Shown piece after piece: positions 23,800-36,115 of a stretch of DNA of 64,000 bases (the first letter of the stretch is position 1; every line of letters starts with the position of its first letter). The stretch comes from Spirometra erinaceieuropaei (lineage: Eukaryota; Platyhelminthes; Cestoda; Diphyllobothriidea; Diphyllobothriidae), in assembly GCA_902702965.1 (NCBI GenBank), contig CACRXP010000420.1, forward strand, positions 420,022 through 484,021, written 5' to 3'. Under the pieces are notes generated by a model that did no database searches, had not been told where the DNA came from, and saw nothing but the letters and a program-made list of their open reading frames with translations. The translations under genes and the position numbers were made by a program.

Positions 23800-25235
23800 G
23801 TAAATATGAATCTGGATTACATCCTTATGTTCAGCTTATTCTTCTCGGATAAAGCCATTGCAGTCCTGCCAAACAGAAGTAATTAAGATTGATAGGATTA
23901 GTTAAAATAAATTACGGTGATGTAAAATACCTCGATGAGTTAGGTGTATAATGCAGGTTAAAAAGATAAACTTGACCGAGCCGAAAACACGCTCTAGATC
24001 TTAATAGTGTCACCTTAAACATTGTTAGCTCACAAAAATGTGTATTGAACTGTAGATAAATAGCTGAGTTCCACGTTCATTTGCTTCATATAACGGTTGT
24101 CGGCAAGCTATTTCAGCTACCGACTTTATTGAAATTTGAAATACATTTCTGCGCGGAGACACAATGTTAAGCCCGGTTGAATTCTCACTAGTCGGTGGTT
24201 AAACCTTCCTGTTCGTTTGCATGTTCACAACACGATGCACGTAGAGCAGCCCTCACAAAGCATAAGAAATCGCTGCTGTTGGCATGCCAGTAGCAGTCCG
24301 GTAGGAAGTGCTAAAAGTCTTAGGCAGTTTTTACAACTGCCACTGATTTAAGCCAAATTCCGAAGAGCAGACTTAATCTAATGTTTCTAGAATTCCAAAT
24401 AGCCTAAGTGTGTATGTTGCTGGTAACGCCTTCGATGGGGAAATATAGAATTGGCTATAGTGTATCAAACGGATAAGCACATTACTAGGTGGGGTGGTTT
24501 TGTCTCTACTAAATTTCGTAAATAGCGGCTGGCGTAGGGTCATTAAGAACGGACAGAGCACGAGAGCAGATCAAGTAATCGTGAATCACGGAACGAGTTA
24601 TCTAGAGTGCTTACAAATAACGAGAAGGAACTCCAAATTCACCACTTGCTGATGGCAGCATCACGTGTCATCATATTCCAACCGCTATAATTGATGAATT
24701 GCAGAAGAAAGTATTTGCAACCCGCCAACAGTCGGGCGTTTCAAACGAAAGATTGTCATCTAGTATGATACGGGGCGGTCCCACGATGGTGAGTTAGTGC
24801 ACGCCCAGTCAGCAAAGCGGCAGTTTTAATTTAAGTCACCATTTAAAGCATTTTTTCACAACTGCCAGCGATTTAAGCCAAATTCAGAAGAGCGGACTTA
24901 ATCTAATGTCACAAAAATTCTAAATTATCTAAGCGTTCATTTTGCTGGTAGCGCCATTGAAATGAAAATATAGCAATATCTATATTGCATATTTCGAATA
25001 AGGACGTTATTAAATGAGGAGATTGGTCCCATACTAAATTTCGATGAAAAATCTGGGATGGTGTAGGATAGGAAGTGATGCCAGTTGGGAGTCTAGTCAT
25101 TACGCAAATTAATGAATTATGAGTCGCGGAACACGTTAGGGAGCGTGATTTCAAAAAAAACCAGACGAACTTTTAATGCATCACTGCGTTTATGGCTGAA
25201 TCACGTGTCACCATATTCCATGAATTTTAAAATGG
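23800..25235 (+). repeat. Repeat R2, two tandem copies
   Basis: First copy 23.80-24.82 kb, second 24.84-25.23 kb. The first is colinear with 63.12-64.00 kb (ATGTTCAGCTTATTCTTCTC, GACCGAGCCGA, TTGAACTGTAGAT, GGCCCTCACAAAGC-type words). Both contain TTTT(A/C)ACAACTGCCA and TTCAGAAGAGC. This is the far end of block B. Confidence 0.7.
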
Positions 25236-25859
25236 CCTAGTGTCCCATACGTATATTAGGCAACTCGTGATTTCAAGTTCTTCGCCTTCAACAGAACTTC
25301 AATATCAGGATAGCAGCATCTTAAGTGTTATGAAGGTTGACTTTTCTGAGGTTGTCACAAATGCGAAAATCCCTTTCACAACCCGCGCCGGTGTCAACAT
25401 CCCAAACTCAACAGTCTCGCTGAGCCTGTCAGTGCCAAACAATGTGCCTCATCTTTTGAGTATGTCTAAGAAAAAGATGGCTTGGCCAGCAATCATTGGG
25501 TATTTATCTCGGTAGTAAGTTGATAGCTGGTGTAGCACGCTGACGACCATAAAATTGAGCAGATGTATTTTGCCATCCGCAGTGACATATCCGCGTCTGC
25601 CTTAAAAAGGCGACGGCCCAGACTAAGTGTAGGGTTGCGGAGATGCTACGCAAGTCAACATTGAATGACCTCTCATGAAATGTTGAATGAAATTCTGAAA
25701 CGTGTTTTCGATTAGAAAGGATTACTATGGCGTGGTTGTTATATTAATTATCTTGCGGCTTAATTCTATAATATTTCGGACTCAGGAAATTGTCACCTTT
25801 TAAACACACTGCGCTTTAATTTCCTGTATAAAACATACTTGCTGACACATGACTACTTA
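25236..25859. other. No recognisable feature
   Basis: A 91-codon plus-strand frame (25240-25515) begins at the edge of R2 and has no recognisable motif, signal peptide or splice context. The rest is AT-rich. Confidence 0.4.
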
Positions 25860-28420
25860 AGTAACATGCATTTTTCCAAATGATTTTCGACGGTCTTGCG
25901 ATTTCATATATATCTTAAAGAAACAATAAACCAAAACATGCTTTCTTTAAGTAACTTGATAGAGAATCACGTCTTCTCTATATCTTTTATTCAAGGAAAG
26001 AGTATAATTAGGTTTTAAAAAAGTTTTCTAATTCCCGAATACTTTTGAGCCAGATCTGCCATCGCAAGAGCGTTTAGCGGTTTAACCTTACAAGGTGCAT
26101 GCTTTCCACGTATGGAAAATCATATATTTCTCTGTGTTTTGGGCGACACCATATAGAATTTATAACATTTTACGATGGATCCGAAATAAGTGTTACATTT
26201 CACGAGGAGCTCTCACAAAGCACATTTATGCTCTCTGCATTAGAACTATCAGAAGGAATAGATGACAAGATACATTTTAGTATAACCAGCACCGTGAGAA
26301 AGAGGTCTGTAGTACAATTATTAGCGTTTGACGACGAGCTACATTAAAGTATTAAATGACCCAAAGTCCTACTGGACTTTTTTTAAAAAAGATGAAGTAC
26401 GCGGAGAATGGTAATTAACTGTAAATAAGCGCTTATTCCTATGGCGACTGTCTAGGCTACTTCAAGTATATTATCTCTGGAAATAACTAATGTGGCTGTT
26501 ACCTCGAGCTCTCATAAAAGCAATATTGAGTTCACAATTAAATTTATCCCGATCTGCTACCTGATGTTCGTGAGTAGCTATAACGGTTAAATTACATTTA
26601 TTTCAAATTTCCAAATGCTATACGGCCTATGCCGTTTGATTTGGAGAATTATATTACATGCTTAACATTAACTTATTCACACTCAGTGGCATTACTCGTC
26701 GATTCAAATGTGTTCACTTACCTTCCTCAAGATAACGGCCAATGGTCAAAAAGTAAATTAGTTGCCTCGCGTCATAGAATGTTAATCTAGATTGGAACCT
26801 TGTGCTTTAATAGTAAATATGCCTAATTTGGGGTTGTAATGCTGCGTTTCGTGCAAAATAGTATCAAAATATTTTAACTACGGCCTTATTCAGGCATTTG
26901 ACCTACCTTCGTATCGGATATTTTTGATAACCACACTCGGCATAAATGGCTTCAAATATGTCAGATATTTTTTCATGTCAATTCTATATATTATAAAAAT
27001 GTAATTTTATTTTTTGAAGGAGAGGACAAAACAATTTATGTCCTAAAATTATCGTTTTGCATTGACTCTAAAACGCTTCAATTTCACAACTTACTTTGAA
27101 TGTCAGTTGTCGTTGCAACGGTTTCTAAACAACATGTGTAAGAAACCATGCACTTCGTAGTGTTCAAGTATATAATTTATCACGATTTTTACCACCTCGC
27201 AGCATATGTATACATGCCTTTATTGGCCGGAATGAAGACAGGTTATACAGATATGCCCAAAGCAACCGCCTCCTAACACAAACGCAAAGCAAGCATCCAA
27301 TTTTAAGCTCACTTGAATGTTAACTGTTTAGATTATTTACTCGATATCTGCGAATGCTTTAAGGGACCGACGCCGAACAACCATTTAATAAGGTAACCTC
27401 CTTTTTTCGTATAGGTCAGGTAAAGCTAAAAGTGAATGACCATGTTTCTTGCCGAAAGGCTGTAATGTGTTCTGTTTTGGAAATTCTGGCTTTGAAAGTC
27501 TGTTTGATCTTATGCCTCAAAACCTCTCCTAACGCATTAATCTGCTTTCAGGTTCAAACAACCAGGAGATGTGCTAACTTGTTAAGTGTTACGTGAAATG
27601 CGTTTCCAGCTTAGAAAGGTTACTTAATATGAGTTGCAATGTTACTTATCGTTCAGGATTATCCCAAGATATTCGACTTACTTCGGGATAACGGCTTCTG
27701 ACCGAACTTCATTTTAGCCGCCTTGTAAAACTACAGTTCGTTGCAAATGGCTAATTACGTTATATGGCATTTTGGCAGTAGTGATGAAGTCTCTTGAAAG
27801 CGCATATATATTTCATAGTAATCGTGCAGACAATATTCGTTTGAACTCATTCGGTGGAATATTACGTCTTCATACAATTTCGTGCTTCAACTACAATTAG
27901 GGTTCTCAAGGGCACTGCCCATTTCCCTTCAAAAATATACTTACTTAACATAGGGTATAATGCGGTTGGAAAAGTTTTGTTTTGATAAATTTGAAAACCG
28001 TGAAATGATTGTTCAGTAACTGTTGTGTCTCTGCATTAACTAATGTTGCTTGAAGGGTTTCCAATCCAGCTTAATTCAACTGTTACATTATATGAACCGT
28101 ATACGCTCTTCATTAATGCTTTATAGAAATGTGTGATTTTCCGCACACCGAAAATATGTAACTTGCAGTTTGTAAACCCTGAATTAAATTGAAACGACAA
28201 GGCAGGTTTAAAATTATTCGGAATTTCGGAAACACTTAAAAAGTCAGATTATAACTCTTCTTTAAGCAAAGAAGTTACTGCATCGTTATTTACTACAAAT
28301 GAGTAAAAAACGAATATCTTATACATGTTTCCTGTGAAACTGCAGCCGCAAAATTGAGCAAGGTTCGAAAAATTATCACAGCTCTTCAAATGGCAGATGT
28401 CTTTAAAAGCAAAATAACTG
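25860..28420. repeat. Cluster of degenerate R1 copies
   Basis: 25.86-26.35 kb (+) and about 27.95-28.40 kb (-) match the R1 units of the palindrome. The first has AGAGTATAATTAGGTTTTAA and AATTCCCGAATA. The second has CCGAAAATATGTAACTTGCAG and AAACCCTGAATTAAA read in reverse, and AATGAGTAAAAAACGAATAT. The intervening 26.35-27.95 kb is AT-rich and may hold older copies (paired words near 26.72 and 27.69 kb). The 82-codon frame at 26099-26347 lies within R1 and is not a supported gene. Confidence 0.55.
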
Positions 28421-28759
28421 CTGCGCTGCCTGTGTGCATGCGAGGGCTTTTCTTACCGCACTTTTATACCGTCTTCTTCTGTCGAAAGTACACTGTCACT
28501 TCGTATAACCCGAAAATGCTTGTTAAACACGAGTTTGGAAAAAAGGTTGTTGTTGACCGCCGCTGGATGTAGAAGAGCACTTTCCGAATTTTATACATGA
28601 TCAACAGGCATCACTTGAACAGACCCATTTGCACAACAACACAAGTTATGCAATTCCGGATAAAACATAGTGCGTGCTGTTTAGCACAATTAATGTGATT
28701 TCCAGAGACAGTAACGTTGCTGTTTGAAATCAGTTGCTTTGGGCTGTTGAACATGTGAA

Positions 28760-29915
28760 GGAAGGAGGGAAAGCAGCCTTGTCCCATAGATAACATTGCC
28801 TACAATGTGTCCAAAAACCCCACCTAGTGACCGAATTTGAGATGTACAGTAGATGTGCTAACTCAAGAAATATCAAATAAAATTTCGAAATGCGTTCTCG
28901 TTTCGGAAAGATAAATTAAGTAGTGTTGTACAACTAATCATGATGCAGCATAAACCTATAATGAACTGGTTACCTCAAGGTGTCGGCCTTCGAAAGAACT
29001 TATTTTCGGTTGCATGCAACATCCATACTCTGCAAAAAGTGACTGCTTATTAGGTGTGCAAGTTTCTCGTTGATTTCCGATGCCCTTGAAAATTCGATTA
29101 TATTTCATGAGGGACATGAAAAGAAATATTCGTTTTTTACTTATTCGGTAGAAAACCACGTCTTCTACCAATTTCATACATAAAAAAGAGTATGATTTGG
29201 TTTTAAAAAAACATTTCTAATTCCCCAATTATTTTAAAACGAACTGCTGTTACACTTGCATTCAGGGTTTCAAAACTACAAGCTGCATATTTTCCGTGTA
29301 AGGAAAACCATGCATTTCTCTATGGTTTTAAGAGGAGACTGTATGAGGTTCATAAAATTGAGCTGTGGATTTGAGCAATATTGTTAACTTTACAAGCCAC
29401 ATTCGTAAATGTAGATACTTGACGTTTCATGAACGGCCATTTAACAGCATCAAAAACTCTCACAATTGGAACCTTTTTTTATAATCAAATCATACTCTTC
29501 TTTTGAGTATGGAATTGAAAGAAGACGTGAGTTTCTTCCTGAATAAGTAAAAAATGAATATATTTATGCATCTTTTCCATGAAATATAATTGAATTTTCC
29601 AGGGCATCGAAAATCAACGACAAAATTCCACACTACTTAAGTAATCATTTTTGTAAAGTATAGATCTTGTATGCAGCCAGAAATAAGTTCTTTCAAAAGC
29701 CGACACCCTGAGGTAACCGGCTCATTATAGGTTTATTCTGCATCGCGATTAGTTGTACAACACTACTTAATTTATCTTTCCGAAACGAGAACACATTTCG
29801 AAATTTTATTTGATATTTCTTGAGTTAGCACATCTACTGTACATCTCAAATTCGGTCACTAGGTGGGGCTTTTGGACACATTGTAGGCAATGTTATTTAT
29901 GGGCCAAGGCTGCAT
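28760..29915. repeat. Large imperfect palindrome built from two R1 units
   Basis: Left arm about 28760-29200, right arm about 29470-29915, spacer about 270 bases. Arm words, left versus reverse of right: AACATTGCCTACAATGTGTC in both; CCCACCTAGTGACCGAATTT in both; GAGATGTACAGTAGATGTGC in both; TAAGTAGTGTTGTACAACTA in both; GTCGGC(C/T)TT; GGTTTTAAAAAAACAT versus a degenerate partner. The spacer is the R1 core also found at 2.4 and 28.1 kb. No gene is present. Confidence 0.8.
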
Positions 29916-32900
29916 TCCTTGTAAAGCATGCACTTCATAGTGACGTCGTTTGCGTAGAATCATCCTTTAAACTCCCATCTCCTGGTATTTCTACAAGTCA
30001 CAATGACGTTAGCATATAGCTAGTCCTCATAACAACTATAGCGGTTTCCTAACAAAACATTCATTTACTCAATTGTTTTTTTAAGCCGGACGCCGTTTAG
30101 AAAGACTGTTTGGTCAAACTTGCCCCAAATGTTCGATATGTGTTTCTGCAACCGACCCTGTGTACAATCATCGAACAACCAAATTATGCTCTTCCACTTG
30201 CGTCTGTGGCTGTCGGCCGTTTTCCTCAACTTAGCTACGCGTGTCATAATTTCAGTGACGTCGGTATATTATTGCTTTCCTCATGGATGAGAAAGAAGGA
30301 AATACTTTTCAGTTGTGGGGTTGCAATCAAACATTTGTCGATAAATGCCACCGCCACCCACAGGGAGTAAGCATTAGGTCAAAACACACACATCACTGGA
30401 AAATCACTGGGAGACATATTTAATGTGTTTTTGAACAAACATTTTACGGTCCAAACGAATCTCCTCATTAGGAAGTTTTAAAATTAAATTATACTCTTTC
30501 GTCAAGTAAAACATTTAAAAAGACGTAATTTTATACCTAAGAGTGAAATGCATGAATACTTTGCGGACATCGAAAATCATTGAAAGCATTTCATGTTAAA
30601 TAGGTATTCATTATAACAGGGTGTAGTTTTTGCGGGAGGCTTAAAGACGATCGTTCAAATACTGACATTTTTGATCAACTGAATCCTTCAAGGGTTATGC
30701 TGCATGGTTTTTAGTTTTGCAACACCACTTAAGTAATCTTTTCGAGTCAAAAACGCATTTCCAAATTTTAGTCAATATTTCATGGGGCAGCCTGTGGACC
30801 GTGTCATAATTAGGTTTATGCTTTAGGGAGATTTATGGGCGGGAAAATAGGCAGGACGAAAGGCAGCTGGGATTCAAAAAGAGACAGAAAATAAATATAT
30901 TATTTCCAAAAGTCTTATTACAATTCAACATAATGCGGAGAATTTGAAGAAAATAACATAATGATACGATAAAAAGAAAGCCTAAAAATATTGAATTTCA
31001 AAAAACAGCCGACGGCGATTTTAATTTGATTCAGGAAGTCATGGAAAGGTCAATCGGTTGTAACGGGGAATAGTAAGTAAGGCTTGCAGACACACGTTAT
31101 TTTGGTGTACCTGTTGGATCTTCCCGCAACGCCTGGGCCTACACCCCACTGGTAACGAATAATTTGTGAAATATTTCCGAATCAAAAACGCAATTCTAAG
31201 CTTTGACTAACACCTCATGGATTTGCCGCTGGCCGTAGACATCGCTTGCATAGTAGTGAGGACAGTAACATTTACATCGCAAGACATTTAGGCGGCGAGA
31301 GTGTAATTAATGACGAGGGTGCTTGGATATACGGTTTAGTCTACGGTCGTCTAACCTCTATGTTTGTCTACCGTCTAATATAAGTGCCGTAAGAAATCAT
31401 AAATGAGCTGTTTTTTCGCACGCTGGAGATCTACTACTCCACCCAATGTTAGATATTGTGTAGTGTTTCAGATCATCTCACATGAGAGTACTTGATCGCC
31501 ACATAGTCGGAGCACTAATGTCCGCCTACGTACGCTAATCCAGGAAGCATCAATCACATCTCGAAGTTTTTACGGTCCGTTTTATGTTCCAACTGCATGT
31601 GCCAAGAGTTGAGTGTGGGTGATTTAGAGAAGTTAGTGGGCGTATTATGACGTCAGAAACTGATAGTGATCTCCACTAGCGTGGTCTCCTAGATTTGGCG
31701 AGTGCGCAACAGAAGGGAAGTATTTTGGAAAGGAAATCAGCGTAAGGTGGCTCGAGCGATTGCCAAGAATGTAACACTTACAGAGCATCCCCATGGCAGC
31801 CGTAGTTCTTTAAATACAATTACTTATGGCATCGCAAAAGAAAGAGATGTGTTTACCTGCGGAGGTTTGTTGTATGTCCGATCTTCTAAACAATTATTAA
31901 GCCTGCCGATCTCCAGAAGCTAAAATAATCAAGCACAGAGCTATTATCGTACTAAATTCGTAGTCCACAGATGTGGCCTACGAAAACGACACTCTGTAAA
32001 AAATGACAACCTCATGCAGTGTTGAATTGGCATCTAAACTTCAGCGCTTCTACATATTAAAATATATCACATAGAAAACGTGCGTAAAAACATTCATTTT
32101 TTTACTAAACCTCGTGTATCTGCAATGACTAACCTCGGTTGTATAGTTTGCAATACTGCGCAGATCCAGTGTTTATTTAAAACAACTTAATTGTCTCCTC
32201 TTAACACTACAGATAAAAGCATAGATTTTTGTTCAGGGGAAATATAAAGCTTATAGATTACTAACTGTGGATGCAAGTGTAACCGTAGATCAGGCTCAAA
32301 ATTATCGGGGAATCGCAAACGATTTCTAACCATATTACACCTTTTTTACGAAAAAGAAAAAGAAGACGTTAATGTCTACAGAAAAATCAAGAGAATGATT
32401 TTTTACGTTAATTTCGAATTTTTAAAAACGTTGAAAATCAGAAAAGAATTCAGGCTACTTAGATTACCATATTTGCATAGTGTAGTGTCACCGGCAGCCG
32501 GAATATGTTCACTCAAAAACTGGCATCCTAAATCAACTCAATTTTTATGGGATAATGATGCACAACTTTTAATAATAGAACCCTATCTTAGGAATATTTT
32601 CGAGTGAACGACGTATTTCAGAATTTTGCTTAACATTTTATGAGTTGACACATCTACTGTAAGCTGTTGGCAGAATATCATTACTGCTATAAGGCTGATT
32701 CTTTACGGACATAAAAATAAAATACTTATTTAAAGAGCATTGTCAACAATTACTACATTGGCACCATTATCAGATAACTAGCCCGGTTGAAAGCTAGTCA
32801 AGAAGAGGTTTTGCGGCTGCGCCTCTTTTAACTAAAGTGACTTAACCTATACTGGCATGCTATTTGACAATAGCTCTCGTCCAATTTTAAAGGTCTTCCT

Positions 32901-33389
32901 ATTTCCACGTAAAGCAGAACAAGACAGAAGTGAAATATCACTTTATTTTCAGAAATACCAAAATGTGTTCTACTGTAAAGATGTTAATTTTTAAGGCTGA
33001 ATGATGTTTTGCATCAAGACGCCTAATAGAAATCCGATAAACTTCCATGTTTGAACGTATGTACGTCTTTCTTTAGCATTGCCGAACATAAAAACAAAGC
33101 TTCACTATCAAGCAGTCATTTTGGATAGGCTGCATGCGTGCGATATTACGTGTGCTGTCCGCTTACCTGAAACAAAGTCGACAGGGATTAGAGAGATTGG
33201 AATGGTCATTTCTGTCTCATAAGCCGGCGTCATGCGTCTATACCGTCCTACCATTGACAATAGTTTTTTACTGTCTTATGTGAAACCAAAAGCGACTAGA
33301 GATGACTTCAGGTGTTCCATACCCACGCATTCCATTACTCCAACCGATGTGAGGTGTCGTCGCGCCTTTTACGTCTCCTTGTCTCCTTG
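29916..33389. repeat. Further R1 fragments and unrecognised DNA
   Basis: 30.44-30.80 kb and 32.28-32.66 kb carry R1 words (ATACTCTTTCGTC, GACATCGAAAATCA; GAAAATCAGA, TTGACACATCTACTGTAAG). A short R6 fragment lies at 31.45-31.56 kb. The open frames here (for example 31702-31923 and 32395-32607) are unsupported. 32.7-33.39 kb shows nothing recognisable. Confidence 0.45.
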
Positions 33390-33780
33390 ACGTATTATCA
33401 ATTGAATTCTCACTAGTCGGCGGCCTATGCATGTAGATCGGCCCTCACAAACCATAAGAGGTTACTGCTTTTGGCATGTTGGAAGCAGTCCGCAAGGCAC
33501 TGTTGATAATCATTGGCATTTGTTTTACAAATGCCAACGACTTGAGCAAATTCAGAAGAGCAGAATTAATCTACTGTTACCAGAACTCTAAAACTGATAA
33601 GCGTGTATGTTGCTGGTTACGCAACAGCGACTGGCGTAGGACAAGATGTAATATCTGTCTGAGTCTGGTCATTACGAACGGACAGAGCACGAGAGCAGAT
33701 CAAGTAATCGTGAGTCACGGAACTCGTTAGCAAGCGTGCATGCAAAATAGCAGACGGAACTCCCAATGGTTCATGTGTAT
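33390..33780 (+). repeat. Repeat R2, partial
   Basis: Contains GGCCCTCACAAACCATAAGA, GCATGTTGGAAGCAGTCCG, TTCAGAAGAGCAGAATTAAT and the GGACAGAGCACGAGAGCAGA run that is nearly identical at 24.55 kb. It directly precedes an R3 copy. Confidence 0.65.
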
Positions 33781-33819
33781 AAATAGTCGTGTCGAGGATG
33801 GACTAATGAAACCGGCATT

Positions 33820-36115
33820 CATAATGGCAATTTTCTTGGTTTATAACTGACCAAGGCCAAAGAGGTGAATCCACACATTTTCCTGCTAAATTTCATAAAC
33901 GTATAGAGGATTGGTTTACCTAAACCACCTTCGTGCATGGGAAAATCGGCTTTGAGTTCAACAGGCGTTGGATAAAAAAGGTTGTGAACTAGTACATAAT
34001 TGTAGCAACACAAAAGGACATTTTGATCTTGAAATTCAACTCTGTTTAATCTGATTGCTTTGATGATTTAAAATTTACTTCTAATGACTGCAGCGTATCA
34101 TTTGTTTCATGGCACGCCAATTTAGCCGACGTATGCAAAACTTATGAATAAACTGCGAAAACATCCGTCAATGACTAGATATTCGAATTTGATGCATAAG
34201 TCGCTAATCATTTGTAGGGAATGTTTTCCGCAAGCACACAGCGTCACAATGAAAAAACTGCAGCCACTCAACGGTGCATTTATAGTCTCAGAACGACGCC
34301 CAGCAGTAGGCAGGCAAGGCGAAATGGGCTTGATTATGACGCCAGTAGTAAGAGGATAGGGAGGCCTTTGTTTGTATTACAGAAGTTTACTGTTTGTCGT
34401 GGAGACGCATAACAGAGCAAAATGTTTCAGCGTTTTGCTTGACGCTCGGTTAATATTTATTTTGCGACTGGAGCCGCCATCTCTAAAATACACACATTTT
34501 CATAATCGGTGCCCACGAGAACAGCTTCAGGCAATTTTTGCTGCAAAGAATTTTCTAGAGAGCAAATATGGAACATGCCATTTGGAAGTTGTCTTTTGAG
34601 CGCTAGCTGCTCACTGGAATTTCTAAAATTCGGTAGATTTCCCAGTCGCCAAAACTCATTATGTAGTTGGCCGAAAAAACCGTCCTTGACTACACCGCAT
34701 AATGTTATTTGCTTTTCTTCGTCGTTGGCCCTATTAAACTGTTTATTCCTATAATGCCTGTGTAGGCGATATAAAGCAAATATTTCCGACATGCCCTAGC
34801 AAATCCTGAGGGCTAAAAATGGGAAATTTTCTTCGAGTTCTCGCAAGATTAAGTTGGAACATATATGAAATATGTGCCACACGTCAATAATCACAGTGTT
34901 GAGAAGACATTTAACTTTGTTGCACGCAAAAGATATTTTAAACTCTAATTTGGTTAATTTGCTTTAGTTGCAGAGTTATGCATATGTACATGCTTAACAT
35001 AGTGCAATAAGTTGACTTAGTTCCTTAATTGTGAACTAAATAAATTATTTGTCACACCCTGTAGACTGTTAATCGGAATTGTAATAAGATACCTATAGCG
35101 GAGTTATAATGCTTATCATCGCGCATATTATTTCTATAATGTATTAATCATGCCACAGTCCAAGATATTATGAAGACCCTTCCGGCTGTCTTCAAAACTG
35201 CACCCAAAATACAATAAATAAGAATATCGTAGGCATTTCGGCCTTTAATTTCGGTAAATTTACGAATTCGTGCGCATTTAACAAAGAACATGAATAAAGT
35301 GTTTTGGATATACGACACGTGGTTGTACGTTCTCTTCGTAAATTTTTAAAATTTCAAAAAACTTTCTTCGGTCTGAATATGTCGCTATTTTACGAAAAAA
35401 TATGAACTTGAACTACCGTTACACTTACATTCACTGTGCTTTCGGGCGAATGCGTGCAGACTAGCTGCAAAATACAAGCTGCAACGAGCGCATACGACCC
35501 ATCCTTTATATGAATAACCAAATCCACAATCTGGCCCACCAGCAAGATGACATTATTCATTCAATGAATGCCTCTTACTATTTTAATCATTGTTCCCCTG
35601 CGTAAACGATAATACTTTTCGTTTTTCCAGTCGTTTATCACCCCGTATCTGTATGTACTATGTGGACATAGAAGCTCAGTTAAAAAACGCAAATTTTACC
35701 AACAAATCTATGAATTCATTGAGCAGCGCATCGGAACCGCTATTTTGCAAGACTCCAAAACGCTGGTCACTGAACATCGCCGTAGGTTGCTTTCCTCAGT
35801 CGAGGTTTTTAGAAACATGATATAACTTCTATCGTCAACGACCATGAGGAGTGCGGGCTTCGGAGACAATCATCGGTCCGAGGAGGAAAATAATCGTAGG
35901 AGTTTTGTAAATTTGGTTTTAGTTTTCAATGAGTCTTTAAAATCCGGTTTGGTAAGGCGATTTGACTAGCACCCTGATGCACCAGTCAGGGCAACATATA
36001 TGAAATTATTCAATAGTCCGTTTTGAGGGGTAATGGCATTAGCTTTGTGTAAAGGTATGGCTATATGTTGCATCCGTATATGTATGAAAACGAACCCGAA
36101 CTTATAGTATACGTA
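33820..36115 (+). repeat. Repeat R3, longest copy
   Basis: Colinear with 51.85-53.64 kb (+) and, in inverse, with 7.85-9.25 kb. Shared words include ATAGAGGATTG(G/T)TTTACC, GAAATGGGCT(T/C)GATTATGACG, AGTAAGAGGATAGG and GAACATGCCATTT. Its length (about 2.3 kb) is the best estimate of the full unit. It has no long open frame, so it is probably a non-autonomous element or a non-coding relic. Confidence 0.65.
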
